From the NCBI RefSeq assembly GCF_001078375.1, contig NZ_BBXI01000003.1:1-64000 (forward strand): 64,000 nt of DNA, given 5' to 3'. Below the pieces are notes generated by a model. It ran no database searches and was not told the origin of the DNA. It saw nothing but the letters and a program-made list of their open reading frames with translations. The DNA is from Veillonella tobetsuensis. GTDB taxonomy: Bacteria; Bacillota; Negativicutes; Veillonellales; Veillonellaceae. Shown piece after piece: positions 44,327-54,708 of this stretch (position 1 is the stretch's first letter; every line of letters starts with the position of its first letter). The translations under genes were made by a program, and so were the position numbers.

Positions 44327-46159
44327 ATGTGCGGTATCGTAGGATACATTGGCTTTAATCAAGCATCTGATTTCTTATTGGACGGTATGGCGAAATTAGA
44401 ATACCGTGGTTATGATTCTGCAGGCATCGCTGTTATCGGCCCTGAAAATGCAATCAAAATTCAAAAAAAGGTTGGCCGTCTAGCTAATCTTGAGGCGATT
44501 GTAAAAGCAGATCCTAATGAAGGGACTGTAGGTATTGGTCATACTCGTTGGGCTACTCATGGTCGTCCATCCGATATGAACGCCCATCCTCACTCCTCTG
44601 AAGATGGTAAATTTGCTGTTGTTCACAACGGTATTATTGAAAACTACATGCCTTTAAAAGAAGAGCTCATCGAAAAAGGGTACCATTTCAAATCTGAAAC
44701 TGATACAGAAGTAGTAGCTCATTTATTAGAGGATATGTACGATGGCGATTTCGTGGGTACTGTACGCCGCATGCTTGCTCGTGTTGACGGTGCGTATGCT
44801 CTTGAAATCATCTGTGCTGATGAGCCAGACAAAATCATTTGTACTAAAAAAGAAAATCCATTGGTTATCGGTCTTGGTAAAGGTGAAAACTTTGTAGCAT
44901 CCGATATTCCAGCGATCATTAACTACACACGTGATACATACATCTTGAGCGATGGTGAAATGGCTATCGTTACTCGCGATACTGTATCCGTATTTGACCG
45001 TGAAGGTAATCCAGTTGATAAAGAAGTATTCCACGTAAGCTGGAATGCAGAGGCTGCTGAAAAAGGCGGTTATGAACACTTCATGTTGAAAGAAATTCAT
45101 GACCAACCTAAAGCTGTACGCGATACATTCGGTACGCATATCTCTGAAGATGGTAAAACAGCAATCTTTGATGAGTTGAATTGGACTGCTGAAGATGTAG
45201 CAGCTTTCAACAAAATCCTCATCGTTGCATGTGGTACAGCATACCATGCAGGTCTTGTAACAAAACAATATATTGAAAACTTGGCGCGCATTCCTGTAAA
45301 TGTGGAAATTGCATCTGAGTATCGTTACAGCAATCCGTTGACTGATGAAAAAACATTATGTATCGTTATCAGTCAATCCGGTGAAACATCTGATACATTG
45401 GCAGCGTTGAAAGAGGCTAAACGTCATGGCGCTAAATCCTTGGCAATTACAAACGTAGTAGGTTCCAGTATTTCCCGTGAAGCAGATAACACTGTGTACA
45501 CATGGGCAGGTCCTGAAATCTCTGTAGCGTCTACAAAAGCGTATGCGACTCAATTAGTAGCAGGCTTGTTGTTCGCTGTATACCTTGGCCAATTAAATGG
45601 TAAAATGGATCCGGGTTTAGGAGCAGAAATCCTTTGCGGTGTTAAAAACTTGCCTACATTGATTCATGAAATCTTTGAAGTAGACGAAGATATGAAAGCC
45701 TTTGCAAAACATTATGGCTTCAAATCTGATGCGTTCTTCTTGGGTCGTGCTATCGACTATGCAGTAGCGATGGAAGGTGCTTTGAAATTGAAAGAAATTT
45801 CTTACATCCATGCTGAAGCATATGCTGGTGGCGAATTGAAACATGGTACATTGGCTCTTATTGAAGAAGGCGTACCTGTTATCGCATTGGCTACACAAGA
45901 AGATGTGTACGATAAGATGATCAGCAACATCCGTGAAGTAAAAGCTCGTGAAGCTGTTGTAATCGGTATTGGCATGAAGGGTGACGAAGAATTGTCTAAA
46001 CACGTAGACCATACAATCTATGTGCCTCGTGCAAATAAATTCATCGCTCCAATCCTTGCTGTTGTACCATTGCAATTATTGGCGTACTATGCAGCGATTA
46101 CACGCGGTGCAGATGTAGACAAGCCACGTAACTTGGCTAAATCTGTTACTGTAGAATAA
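44327..46159 (+). CDS. glmS: glutamine-fructose-6-phosphate aminotransferase
   Basis: A 610-residue amidotransferase. The N-terminal Cys2 nucleophile (MCGIVGYIG), GHTRWATHG and HNGIIENY form the glutaminase; two SIS domains follow (IVACGTAYHAGL, ISQSGETSDTLAAL, SIS repeat near FFLGRAIDYAVAMEGALKLKE) and the end DKPRNLAKSVTVE is the canonical C-terminus. Makes GlcN6P, the first step toward GlmM's substrate. Controlled by the ribozyme in its leader. Confidence 0.97.
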   Translation: MCGIVGYIGFNQASDFLLDGMAKLEYRGYDSAGIAVIGPENAIKIQKKVGRLANLEAIVKADPNEGTVGIGHTRWATHGRPSDMNAHPHSSEDGKFAVVHNGIIENYMPLKEELIEKGYHFKSETDTEVVAHLLEDMYDGDFVGTVRRMLARVDGAYALEIICADEPDKIICTKKENPLVIGLGKGENFVASDIPAIINYTRDTYILSDGEMAIVTRDTVSVFDREGNPVDKEVFHVSWNAEAAEKGGYEHFMLKEIHDQPKAVRDTFGTHISEDGKTAIFDELNWTAEDVAAFNKILIVACGTAYHAGLVTKQYIENLARIPVNVEIASEYRYSNPLTDEKTLCIVISQSGETSDTLAALKEAKRHGAKSLAITNVVGSSISREADNTVYTWAGPEISVASTKAYATQLVAGLLFAVYLGQLNGKMDPGLGAEILCGVKNLPTLIHEIFEVDEDMKAFAKHYGFKSDAFFLGRAIDYAVAMEGALKLKEISYIHAEAYAGGELKHGTLALIEEGVPVIALATQEDVYDKMISNIREVKAREAVVIGIGMKGDEELSKHVDHTIYVPRANKFIAPILAVVPLQLLAYYAAITRGADVDKPRNLAKSVTVE

Positions 46160-47227
<1,068 letters not shown>

Positions 47228-47256
47228 GTATTTATATAGACTTTTTGAGGCATAGT

Positions 47257-47742
47257 ATGACAAAACAAGAGGTAAGTGAACGATTTTCAGGCGGTCGTGT
47301 TAAGCATATGGTTACCACGCATAAAGCCGTACAGTGGATAGGGCGCATCTTAGGTATTCTAACTTGCGTTGCGCTCATAAAATGGGCTCCACATGATGTA
47401 GGTAATCGTATCCTATGTTATGCATTAGTTGTGTGCTTGTTGTGGTGGATGAACGGCCTTGATATGGTGCTCGTATATATTTGTGAAAAGGGATTTGTTA
47501 TAAAACAAAGACCGACTACATTACGAGATTATTTTTGGAGTGCTATCCATTTAGATGATTATTATTTGTATGTGCCTTTTGATACGGTGGTTGGTTTTAC
47601 TCCGGATTGGAAAGAGTTGCAGGCTGTCAACAATCATGGTGGTATCTATGTAGTACCATTAGATCTGCAATTAGCACCCTATAAGGATAAAATACGTCTC
47701 CAGGCGGCTATAAAACATTATAGAGATACACATAATGAATAA
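47257..47742 (+). CDS. small membrane protein, unknown
   Basis: A 161-residue protein with two hydrophobic helices (WIGRILGILTCVALIKW and ILCYALVVCLLWWMNGLDMVLVYI) and a C-terminal soluble part (FVIKQRPTTLRDYFW, FDTVVGFTPDWKELQ) that looks like a PH-like membrane-linked domain. No family named with confidence. Start at 47257 after GAGG; overlapping upstream frame into trpS rejected. Confidence 0.6.
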   Translation: MTKQEVSERFSGGRVKHMVTTHKAVQWIGRILGILTCVALIKWAPHDVGNRILCYALVVCLLWWMNGLDMVLVYICEKGFVIKQRPTTLRDYFWSAIHLDDYYLYVPFDTVVGFTPDWKELQAVNNHGGIYVVPLDLQLAPYKDKIRLQAAIKHYRDTHNE

Positions 47743-47769
47743 AATTTGGAAAATTTATTGATTTAGCTA

Positions 47770-47798
47770 TTTACAACTTTAGCAGACTAAAGTATAAT
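47770..47798 (+). promoter_or_regulatory. promoter with operator in its spacer
   Basis: TTTACA, 17-base spacer, TATAAT; the spacer is filled by the dyad ACTTTAG-CAGA-CTAAAGT (47776-47793). It controls the amino-acid ABC importer genes; repressor unknown. Confidence 0.55.
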
Positions 47799-47847
47799 AG
47801 GTTCATAAGTAAGAACTTGATCTGTAAAAGATTACGTGGAGGATATT

Positions 47848-48657
47848 ATGAACTGGAAAAAGATTATGGCTGTAGGTTTAGCTGCAGTATCTATGATGGC
47901 TTTTGTAAGTGGCTGTGGCAGTGATACAAAAACAACAAATGAATTACCTAAAAAAATTGTTGTCGGCCTAGATGATAGCTTCCCACCAATGGGCTTTAAA
48001 GATGATAAAGGTGAAATCGTAGGTTTAGATATCGACTTGGCTAAAGAGGCTGCTAAGCGCGCTGGTATGGACGTTGAGTTCAAAGCGATTGACTGGTCCA
48101 GCAAAGAAGCGGAGTTAAAATCTAAGAAAATTGACGTATTGTGGAATGGTTTAACTGTTTCTCCTGAACGGGAGAAAAATATCTTGTTCTCCGATACATA
48201 TATGAAAGATAAACAATATATCGTTGTTCGTAACGACGATAATGCTATCAAGGGTAAATCTGATCTTGCTGGCAAGGTTGTAGGTGTGCAACAAGCTAGT
48301 ACTGGTGAATCTGCATTACAAAACGATCCTAGTGGCAAAACCGTTAAAGAAATTAAATCCTATGCTGATTTCGTAAGTGCATTCATGGATCTTGGCATTG
48401 GTCGTGTCGATGCAGTTATTGCTGATGGTGTTATTGCTCGTTACCTCATGACAAAAGAACCTGGTAAATACAAAATCGTAGAAGGCACTGATTACGGCGT
48501 AGATAACTTTGCTGTAGGGTTCCGCAAAGATGATACCGCATTACGCGATAAAATCAATGGTATCTTAGCCGAAATGAAAAAAGATGGTACTGCTGATAAA
48601 ATCGTTGAAAAATGGTTGGGCTCTAGCGCAGATCTAGATAAGAGCGATGCTAAATAG
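47848..48657 (+). CDS. amino-acid ABC transporter substrate-binding lipoprotein
   Basis: A 269-residue family 3 solute-binding protein. Lipoprotein signal ending FVSGCG; body PKKIVVGLDDSFPPMGFKDDKGEIVGLDIDLAKE is the family signature, with GLTVSPEREKNILFSDTYM behind it. Binds a polar amino acid (substrate unclear). ATG at 47848 after GGAGG; a GTG at 47836 is rejected. A hairpin terminator separates it from the permease gene. Confidence 0.88.
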   Translation: MNWKKIMAVGLAAVSMMAFVSGCGSDTKTTNELPKKIVVGLDDSFPPMGFKDDKGEIVGLDIDLAKEAAKRAGMDVEFKAIDWSSKEAELKSKKIDVLWNGLTVSPEREKNILFSDTYMKDKQYIVVRNDDNAIKGKSDLAGKVVGVQQASTGESALQNDPSGKTVKEIKSYADFVSAFMDLGIGRVDAVIADGVIARYLMTKEPGKYKIVEGTDYGVDNFAVGFRKDDTALRDKINGILAEMKKDGTADKIVEKWLGSSADLDKSDAK

Positions 48658-48729
48658 TACGATTCGTGATATACTAATAGTACTGTGGTCAGTATGTACA
48701 ACTAATAATTAAAGAACGAAATGTACACT

Positions 48730-48756
48730 AGAGAAGAGGCCATGTGCCTCTTCTCT
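48730..48756 (+). terminator. intra-operon terminator between binding protein and permease
   Basis: AGAGAAGAGGC-CATGT-GCCTCTTCTCT, then ATTCGTGTTTT. Likely leaky; it would give more binding protein than membrane parts. Confidence 0.65.
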
Positions 48757-48780
48757 ATTCGTGTTTTGAAGGAGTATTTC

Positions 48781-49437
48781 ATGTTAGATTATTTATTACA
48801 GATTATCCCGACCATTGCGGATGGGCTTAAGGTCACCATTGCACTGTTCTGTGTCGTATGGGTACTATCTATACCTGGTGGTATCATATTAGCTTTACTG
48901 CGACTATCTAAGCTTCCTGTAGTCGATAAAATTGTTGAAGCCTTTGTATATCTAATGCGTGGTACGCCATTGATGTTACAAATTTTATTCATGTACTTTG
49001 CATTGCCAATCATGACTGATGGGGCCATCCAAATGGATGATTCAACAGCAGCAGTCGTTACCTTTGTACTTAACTATGCGGCTTATCTTTGTGAAATCTT
49101 CCGCGGAGGCATTCAATCTATCCCACGTGGTCAATACGAAGGGGCAAAGGTACTTGGTTTTACCTATGGTCAAACGATGCGTACCATTATTTTGCCGCAA
49201 ATGTTTAAACGCGTATTACCACCCCTTGCTAATGAAACAATCAATTTATTGAAAGATACATCTCTTGTTTATGTATTAGCAATGAACGATATCTTGCGTA
49301 TTACGAAATCTATCGTGCAACGGGACTTTGATATTTCTGCATTTCTCGTAGCTGCAATATTCTACTTAATCTTTACATTCATTTTGACAAATATCTTCAA
49401 TTACTTAGAAAAACGTTTCTCTGTATATGACGAATAA
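48781..49437 (+). CDS. amino-acid ABC transporter permease
   Basis: A 218-residue HisM/GlnP-type permease with about five helices. MRGTPLMLQILFMYFALP and the EAA-loop AAYLCEIFRGGIQSIPRGQYEGAKVLGF are diagnostic. Start at 48781 after AAGGAG. Acts with the neighbouring binding protein and ATPase. Confidence 0.9.
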   Translation: MLDYLLQIIPTIADGLKVTIALFCVVWVLSIPGGIILALLRLSKLPVVDKIVEAFVYLMRGTPLMLQILFMYFALPIMTDGAIQMDDSTAAVVTFVLNYAAYLCEIFRGGIQSIPRGQYEGAKVLGFTYGQTMRTIILPQMFKRVLPPLANETINLLKDTSLVYVLAMNDILRITKSIVQRDFDISAFLVAAIFYLIFTFILTNIFNYLEKRFSVYDE

Positions 49438-49446
49438 GAGGTAGTT

Positions 49447-50205
49447 ATGACTTTTGTAAATATGGAACGTATAGAGAAACATTTTAATAATAATGTAGTT
49501 TTAAAAGATGTTTCTTTACAAATGAATAGAGGGGAAATCGTGTCCATTATTGGACCATCAGGCTCTGGTAAATCTACATTTCTACGTTGTTTGGGACAAT
49601 TAGAAACCATCGATGGTGGTGCTATTACCGTTGATGGTGTAGAGTTAGTATCCACCGATACAAACGGCGTTGTTAAATATGCTGATAAACAAACTATGCA
49701 CGATTTATTACTTCGCATGGGCATGGTATTTCAATCCTTCAATCTATTTCCACATATGACGGTACTTGAAAATATTATGGTTGCACCTCGTATGGTAAAA
49801 GGTATGAAAGATACAGATATTATGCCGATAGCAGAACGTTTACTTAATAAAGTAGGCCTTTGGGAAAAACGCGATATGTATCCATCGCGTTTATCTGGTG
49901 GCCAACAACAGCGTGTAGCTATTGCTCGTGCATTGGCGATGAACCCAGAAATTATGTTGTTTGATGAACCTACATCAGCTCTAGATCCAGAATTAACTGG
50001 TGAAGTACTGAAAACGATTAAACAATTAACCGATGATCGTATGACTATGATTATCGTTACTCACGAAATGAATTTTGCTCGTGAAGTATCCGATCGCGTT
50101 ATCTTTATGGCAGATGGTATAATTCAAGAGGAAGGCGCTCCGGAACAATTGTTTACAAATCCACAATCCCCAAGAACAAAGGCTTTTTTAGACAATATGT
50201 TATAA
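49447..50205 (+). CDS. amino-acid ABC transporter ATP-binding protein
   Basis: A 252-residue GlnQ/HisP-type ATPase: Walker [11 protein letters not shown]-loop [16 protein letters not shown], signature [15 protein letters not shown], Walker [20 protein letters not shown], switch His in VTHEM. Lies 9 bases behind the permease gene. Confidence 0.93.
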   Translation: MTFVNMERIEKHFNNNVVLKDVSLQMNRGEIVSIIGPSGSGKSTFLRCLGQLETIDGGAITVDGVELVSTDTNGVVKYADKQTMHDLLLRMGMVFQSFNLFPHMTVLENIMVAPRMVKGMKDTDIMPIAERLLNKVGLWEKRDMYPSRLSGGQQQRVAIARALAMNPEIMLFDEPTSALDPELTGEVLKTIKQLTDDRMTMIIVTHEMNFAREVSDRVIFMADGIIQEEGAPEQLFTNPQSPRTKAFLDNML

Positions 50206-50211
50206 TGGTTG

Positions 50212-50233
50212 CCACCTATGAGCTCATAGGTGG
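50212..50233. terminator. short palindromic hairpin after the importer operon
   Basis: CCACCTATGA-GC-TCATAGGTGG, extended by GGTT/TACC-like bases; no clear T run, so termination is uncertain. Confidence 0.35.
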
Positions 50234-50260
50234 TACCTTCACATATAGGAAAGGAATTTT

Positions 50261-51526
50261 ATGAAGAAATTACCTATCGCATTAGTATTGGCCGGCTTGT
50301 CTGTTGTGACTGGTGTTGCTTATGGTGCTACACCTGAACAGGCTACACCTAAGGCTATTGTGGCATCTCAACAAGATGCACTTTCTGTGTTGCCCGAGCA
50401 ATATAAATCGTATGCTACAAAAATGAATACTGTCGTAAAGGATACAAAAAATGGTTATACTTTCACTATTCCATGGCGTGTCAATGATGGTGTTATGATT
50501 GATATGGATGTGCGTAGTGAAAGTGAACACGTACAAGGTTACTCCTTTAACTTGTCTGGTCCAAATCAAGACGATGCGTATACTGTATCATTTACAAAGC
50601 GAAATAATACGCCACAAGGTAATGTGTCTCAGAAGGTATGGAATACTACCTGGTATGATGTGCCAATTAAGGGCATGTCCGATGATGAATATCTTCGTAT
50701 TTGGCGACAACATAGTAATGTGTTTGAAAATAATGATGTAGTGGGGGGATTTTTCCCTAAGAAAGGTGCACAAGCTGCGCGTTGGAGCAGAACTACACCT
50801 AAGTCTTATGCTGAAATGACCTCTACTGAACAGGTTCATTCCATTTTCGAAGCTGAATTTATTATGGAGAAGGATCCTACGCATCGTTATAATCTTGTCA
50901 GTACCTATCCACCAGTACAAGCAAAGTTTATGGAGCAAGGTCTTTTAGAGAAAGCGATTCCAACATTTACATTGTTAGATACGAAGAAAAACTCTACATT
51001 AAATAATGTGAAAAAGATGTTAGTTGGATCTGGTGATATTAATGTGGCAGATGGATTAAGATTCATGAGTCCTAAAGGATTCACACGCATTAATGAGCCT
51101 AAAAAGCTAGCTTTTACAAAGGATAAAATTCGACTCGATGTGGAAAGTTTTGCTGTACCTATTCAAGCGGTAAGCAGTGCGATGCCAACGATGATGGGTA
51201 AGCAGATGCTAGGTGATCAGTATCTAAAATCCTTAGTTGATGTAAACAAGGCGACAATTGATCGATATGAAACACATATTATTGATGGCGCTGTTATGTT
51301 TTATGTAGCAGGTACTATGAAAAATCCTGAATCATCGGATACGGATACAGCAGAGCCGGTTGCATTTGGTGCTACTATTATTTTAGGAAATAATGGTAAT
51401 GTAGGTGTTGCTCGCATGATAGCGCCTGTTGGCACTGTATTGACAACACCTGAATTAGTTGATGTATTAGATGGATTTAAGTTAACCAATTCGTTAAATA
51501 TTAATAATTCTTCCCAAGTTCTTTAA
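50261..51526 (+). CDS. secreted protein, unknown
   Basis: A 421-residue protein with a Sec signal peptide (MKKLPIALVLAGLSVVTGVAYGA). The mature part has no family I recognise; it is mixed alpha/beta with two halves, the second from about residue 260 (DGLRFMSPKGFTRINEPKK...). Predicted periplasmic or cell-surface. Good ribosome site AGGAAAGGA; own terminator downstream. Confidence 0.6.
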   Translation: MKKLPIALVLAGLSVVTGVAYGATPEQATPKAIVASQQDALSVLPEQYKSYATKMNTVVKDTKNGYTFTIPWRVNDGVMIDMDVRSESEHVQGYSFNLSGPNQDDAYTVSFTKRNNTPQGNVSQKVWNTTWYDVPIKGMSDDEYLRIWRQHSNVFENNDVVGGFFPKKGAQAARWSRTTPKSYAEMTSTEQVHSIFEAEFIMEKDPTHRYNLVSTYPPVQAKFMEQGLLEKAIPTFTLLDTKKNSTLNNVKKMLVGSGDINVADGLRFMSPKGFTRINEPKKLAFTKDKIRLDVESFAVPIQAVSSAMPTMMGKQMLGDQYLKSLVDVNKATIDRYETHIIDGAVMFYVAGTMKNPESSDTDTAEPVAFGATIILGNNGNVGVARMIAPVGTVLTTPELVDVLDGFKLTNSLNINNSSQVL

Positions 51527-51555
51527 TCTGTAAAAAAATGTGCTATAATGTATAT

Positions 51556-51585
51556 AAATCCTCGTTTAAAAAGAGGATTTTTCCT
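51556..51585 (+). terminator. terminator hairpin
   Basis: AAATCCTC and GAGGATTT with a TTTCC tail. A TGCTATAAT extended -10 lies directly upstream (51541-51549), an odd promoter-terminator juxtaposition. Confidence 0.6.
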
Positions 51586-51667
51586 AAGTCGTATAGAATA
51601 TTATAAATAGACTAAACGATATTTAATCATATCCCTTCATAGGGGATTAGAAATAGGAGGGGTTAAT

Positions 51668-52114
51668 ATGGTTACCTACAAAACTATTGTCGTACCTACT
51701 GATGGTTCTGAAAATGCAAAGCGTGCATTAGAACATGCACTCGCTGTAGCAGATCGTAACAAAGCGGAATTGATTATTGTTCACGTAGCTAATATCGTAT
51801 CTGCTATCTCTAACTTCGATCAAACACCTATTAGCGGTGGCTACGTGTCTGAACAAATTGCAGAAGACATGGAAGAAACAGGCAAAGAAATCTTGAATGA
51901 TGTAGTGAAAGAAATTCCTGCAGGCGTTACAGTTAAGTCTGTATTTGAAGTTGGTTCCCCAGGTCCTGCATTATTAGCAGTTGCTAAGAAATTTAATGCT
52001 GATCTTATCGTAATGGGTAGCCGTGGTCTTGGACCTTTAAAAGGCCTATTCATGGGTAGTGTAAGTAGCTATGTAACAAGCCATTCCTCTTGCCCAGTAT
52101 TAGTTGTTAAATAA
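51668..52114 (+). CDS. universal stress protein (UspA family)
   Basis: A 148-residue Usp domain: TIVVPTDGSENAKRALEHAL at the start and the ATP-binding VMGSRGLGPLKGLFMGSVSSYVTSHSSCPVLVVK at the end (G2xG9xG(S/T) loop). Cytosolic nucleotide-binding stress protein. GGAGGGG ribosome site; monocistronic. Confidence 0.9.
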   Translation: MVTYKTIVVPTDGSENAKRALEHALAVADRNKAELIIVHVANIVSAISNFDQTPISGGYVSEQIAEDMEETGKEILNDVVKEIPAGVTVKSVFEVGSPGPALLAVAKKFNADLIVMGSRGLGPLKGLFMGSVSSYVTSHSSCPVLVVK

Positions 52115-52127
52115 TATCATACAATTT

Positions 52128-52162
52128 AAAAGGCTTTGTCATTGTGAACAAAGCCTTTTTTT
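52128..52162 (+). terminator. terminator of the universal stress protein gene
   Basis: AAAAGGCTTTGT pairs with ACAAAGCCTTTT, followed by TTT. Confidence 0.85.
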
Positions 52163-52244
52163 GTATATAATAGTTATGATAAATAATAAAGTTTTTTACT
52201 TGATAGACTAAGTTAATTGTATTGTTTTAATAGAAAGGATATTT

Positions 52245-52535
52245 ATGAGCAGCGAGAATGAAGCGTTGTTAAAGTTAGCAGAATTGTTCAAGATTCTCGG
52301 TGATCCAACACGCTTAAAGATAGTAGAGCTATTACTGGAAAATGAAATGTGTGTTAATCACATTGCTGAAACGATGGGAATGGGGCAGTCCGCCATTTCC
52401 CATCAATTACGCGTGTTGCGACAAGCACGTCTTGTAACATACCGAAAAGAAGGAAAGACCGCGTTTTATTCCTTGAATGATGATCATGTAGAAGGTCTAG
52501 TTCGTATGGGTATGGAACACGTATCACATCAATAA
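52245..52535 (+). CDS. ArsR/SmtB-family metal-responsive repressor
   Basis: A 96-residue winged-helix regulator: ILGDPTRLKIVELL, recognition helix GMGQSAISHQLRVLRQARLV and wing TYRKEGKTAFYSL. The C-terminal helix has D79, H81, H92 and H95, the DxH-X10-HxxH zinc site of SmtB/CzrA-type sensors, so I infer zinc (or cobalt) sensing. Stands alone; its target is not adjacent. Confidence 0.87.
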   Translation: MSSENEALLKLAELFKILGDPTRLKIVELLLENEMCVNHIAETMGMGQSAISHQLRVLRQARLVTYRKEGKTAFYSLNDDHVEGLVRMGMEHVSHQ

Positions 52536-52589
52536 TTTGATATAATTTGTCTATGTAAGAACACCATATGGGGAATATGTAATACACAC

Positions 52590-52626
52590 AAAAGGGAGCC
52601 ATTTGATGGCTCCCTTTTGTGTTTTT
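52590..52626. terminator. bidirectional terminator
   Basis: AAAAGGGAGCCAT-TTG-ATGGCTCCCTTTT, then GTGTTTTT; between the convergent repressor and AEC transporter genes. Confidence 0.8.
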
Positions 52627-52630
52627 GTAG

Positions 52631-53620
52631 TTAATATAGTGGAAATAAATAATAAGCAAATGTGATAAACAGAGGCATGGTTATGGCAGACAATATGGTT
52701 GTTCCCATTACAATTTGTGTAGCGTATTCTGGGTTGTTCTTCATTTCGATAGCGATGAGTGCCATATTAATAGCTGTAGGCACGCTATAGGTTATGACAA
52801 TCGTTTGGGCCGCTATTGGATGCATAGGGCCATAGAATAGAATAAATATAACTGTTATAACAGCAGCTAAAAGTGGACTAATGACGAGTCGCAATAAGCT
52901 TGCTAGTATGACATCTGTTTTAAAGAAATTCAATGGCGTTCTATTGATTTGCACCCCTAAGGCAATCATGGCAACGCCGACGAAGGCGTTGGCAAAGATA
53001 TTAAGTGGTGCATAAAAGAAGAGGCCGTGTAAATCGAAAGGTAATAATTTACAAAGTAGTGCGAGGGGAATCGCATATGACATTGGCATATGGAATAAGA
53101 CGTTGAGCGCATCTCTCGTGCTTAAACGACCTGCACCAGCTTGGTAAAATCCATAGGTATTACTTGTAACCGTTTGAATAATCATGATGGATACAACACT
53201 AAATAGTCCTAAATCGGCATAGGGGGTGGCGCCATCAATGACATAGGGTACATTGGTAAATACAAAGAGTGCAAGGGCAATACCCATATTTCCTACATTA
53301 TTAAACATAACGCAGTTTTTTAGAGTTGCTATTTTAGGTATATCGTAACCCTTTAAACGGCCTACTATATCTGCGATGACTGAGTTTAGTATGAGTACAC
53401 AGACAGCACAGAAAATGATTTCCATGGTGCTCGAGGAAAACTTAGCATCATACATGGCTCTAAACACAAAGGTTGGCAACAGTATGTAAAAGTTTAGCTT
53501 GCTTAATGTATATAAGTCTAATTTAAATTTTTTATCTAGTATAAATCCCACGCCTATCAGTATGAATATAGGTATCATGGAATTCATGAAAATATGTCCT
53601 ATTAGTGTTAGTAAATTCAT
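52631..53620 (-). CDS. AEC-family (auxin efflux carrier-like) transporter
   Basis: A 329-residue membrane protein with about ten helices. IPIFILIGVGFILDKKFKLD...LSKLNFYILLPTFVFRAM and FNNVGNMGIALALFVF are family hallmarks, with a repeat in the second half (ALGVQINRTPLNFF). Bacterial members export or import organic acids such as malate or malonate; substrate unknown. AGGTGA ribosome site. Confidence 0.82.
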   Translation of the reverse strand: MNLLTLIGHIFMNSMIPIFILIGVGFILDKKFKLDLYTLSKLNFYILLPTFVFRAMYDAKFSSSTMEIIFCAVCVLILNSVIADIVGRLKGYDIPKIATLKNCVMFNNVGNMGIALALFVFTNVPYVIDGATPYADLGLFSVVSIMIIQTVTSNTYGFYQAGAGRLSTRDALNVLFHMPMSYAIPLALLCKLLPFDLHGLFFYAPLNIFANAFVGVAMIALGVQINRTPLNFFKTDVILASLLRLVISPLLAAVITVIFILFYGPMHPIAAQTIVITYSVPTAINMALIAIEMKNNPEYATQIVMGTTILSAITMPLFITFAYYLFPLY

Positions 53621-53825
53621 AGTCTCACCTAGAGTTCTATTTTATATGTAATGTGATTTAAATCATGGTATACTTTTAATATGGTAATTTATGATACATG
53701 GTAAGAATGATGTAAATAAGGCTTTTACCTAATTACCCTATATTACTATCATACCATAGGATGTAGAGTTTAGGTCTATTTTTTATGTATTTTATGCATT
53801 AATCCTGACAGGGATAGGAGGTTGT

Positions 53826-54614
53826 ATGAGAAAGCTTTTATTTGTATTAATGAGTATTTGTATGCTAGCCTTGGTCGTGGGTTGTGGTAATGATGCTGGT
53901 AAAACAGATGATAGCACAAAGCCTAGTACGTCAGAAAAAATTACGATTCAAGCAGCAGCCAGCCTTAAAGGGGCTCTTACCGAATTGGCAGATGTATATA
54001 AAAAAGAACATCATTTAGCAGATGATCAAATCGTTATCAATTTTGCCGGTTCTGGTACATTGCGGCAACAAATTGAACAAGGTGCACCTGCTAGTTTATT
54101 CATTTCTGCAGACGAAAAGAATATGAAAATGTTACAAGAGAAAGAGTTAGTAACAGATGTAAAACCATTTGTCACTAATGAACTCGTTCTCGTAGTTCCT
54201 AAAGGACAACCTAAAATTGAGCTTAGTCAAATTACATCCGTAAAACGCATTGTATTGGGTAATCCTGATACAGTACCAGCAGGTAACTATGGTAAACAAG
54301 TATTAACAAAATTAGGTGTGTGGGACCAAGTAGAACCTAATGTAGTCTACGCAAAAGACGTTAAAGCTGTAACTGCTTCTATTAGCCAAGCGGCTGGTGA
54401 TGCAGGATTTATTTACAAAACTGACGCTATTGCAGCAGGCGATGCAGTTCAAATCGCTGCTGTAACACCTGCTGATTCTCATGATCCTGTTATATATCCA
54501 ATTGGTATCATCAAAAAATATGATAATGCATTGGCAAAGGATTTTTATAAATACCTAACGAGCCCAGAAGGCCAAAAAGTATTAGAGAAATACGGTTTTT
54601 CTACCTCTAAATAA
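53826..54614 (+). CDS. modA: molybdate-binding lipoprotein
   Basis: A 262-residue ABC binding protein. Lipobox ends VVGCG; ITIQAAASLKGALTELADVYK and INFAGSGTLRQQIEQGAPASLFISAD are the ModA oxyanion-binding loops, with VYAKDVKAVTASISQAAGDAGFIYKTDA near the C-terminus. Supplies molybdate for the hydroxylase operon. GGATAGGAGG ribosome site; followed by an intra-operon terminator. Confidence 0.92.
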   Translation: MRKLLFVLMSICMLALVVGCGNDAGKTDDSTKPSTSEKITIQAAASLKGALTELADVYKKEHHLADDQIVINFAGSGTLRQQIEQGAPASLFISADEKNMKMLQEKELVTDVKPFVTNELVLVVPKGQPKIELSQITSVKRIVLGNPDTVPAGNYGKQVLTKLGVWDQVEPNVVYAKDVKAVTASISQAAGDAGFIYKTDAIAAGDAVQIAAVTPADSHDPVIYPIGIIKKYDNALAKDFYKYLTSPEGQKVLEKYGFSTSK

Positions 54615-54620
54615 GACTTA

Positions 54621-54650
54621 AACGCTAGCTTTCTAGGCTAGCGTTTTCTT
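54621..54650 (+). terminator. terminator between modA and modB
   Basis: AACGCTAGC-TTTCTAG-GCTAGCGTT, then TTCTT. Probably leaky, favouring modA over modBC. Confidence 0.75.
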
Positions 54651-54708
54651 GTGATACAATAGAAATATAAATATGTATCGGTTATAGTTAGGAAAGAAAG
54701 GAGGGGCC

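Noticed and set aside
45617-46075. A 152-codon minus-strand ORF inside glmS
   Set aside because: Shadow of a highly conserved gene; no ribosome site or family similarity.
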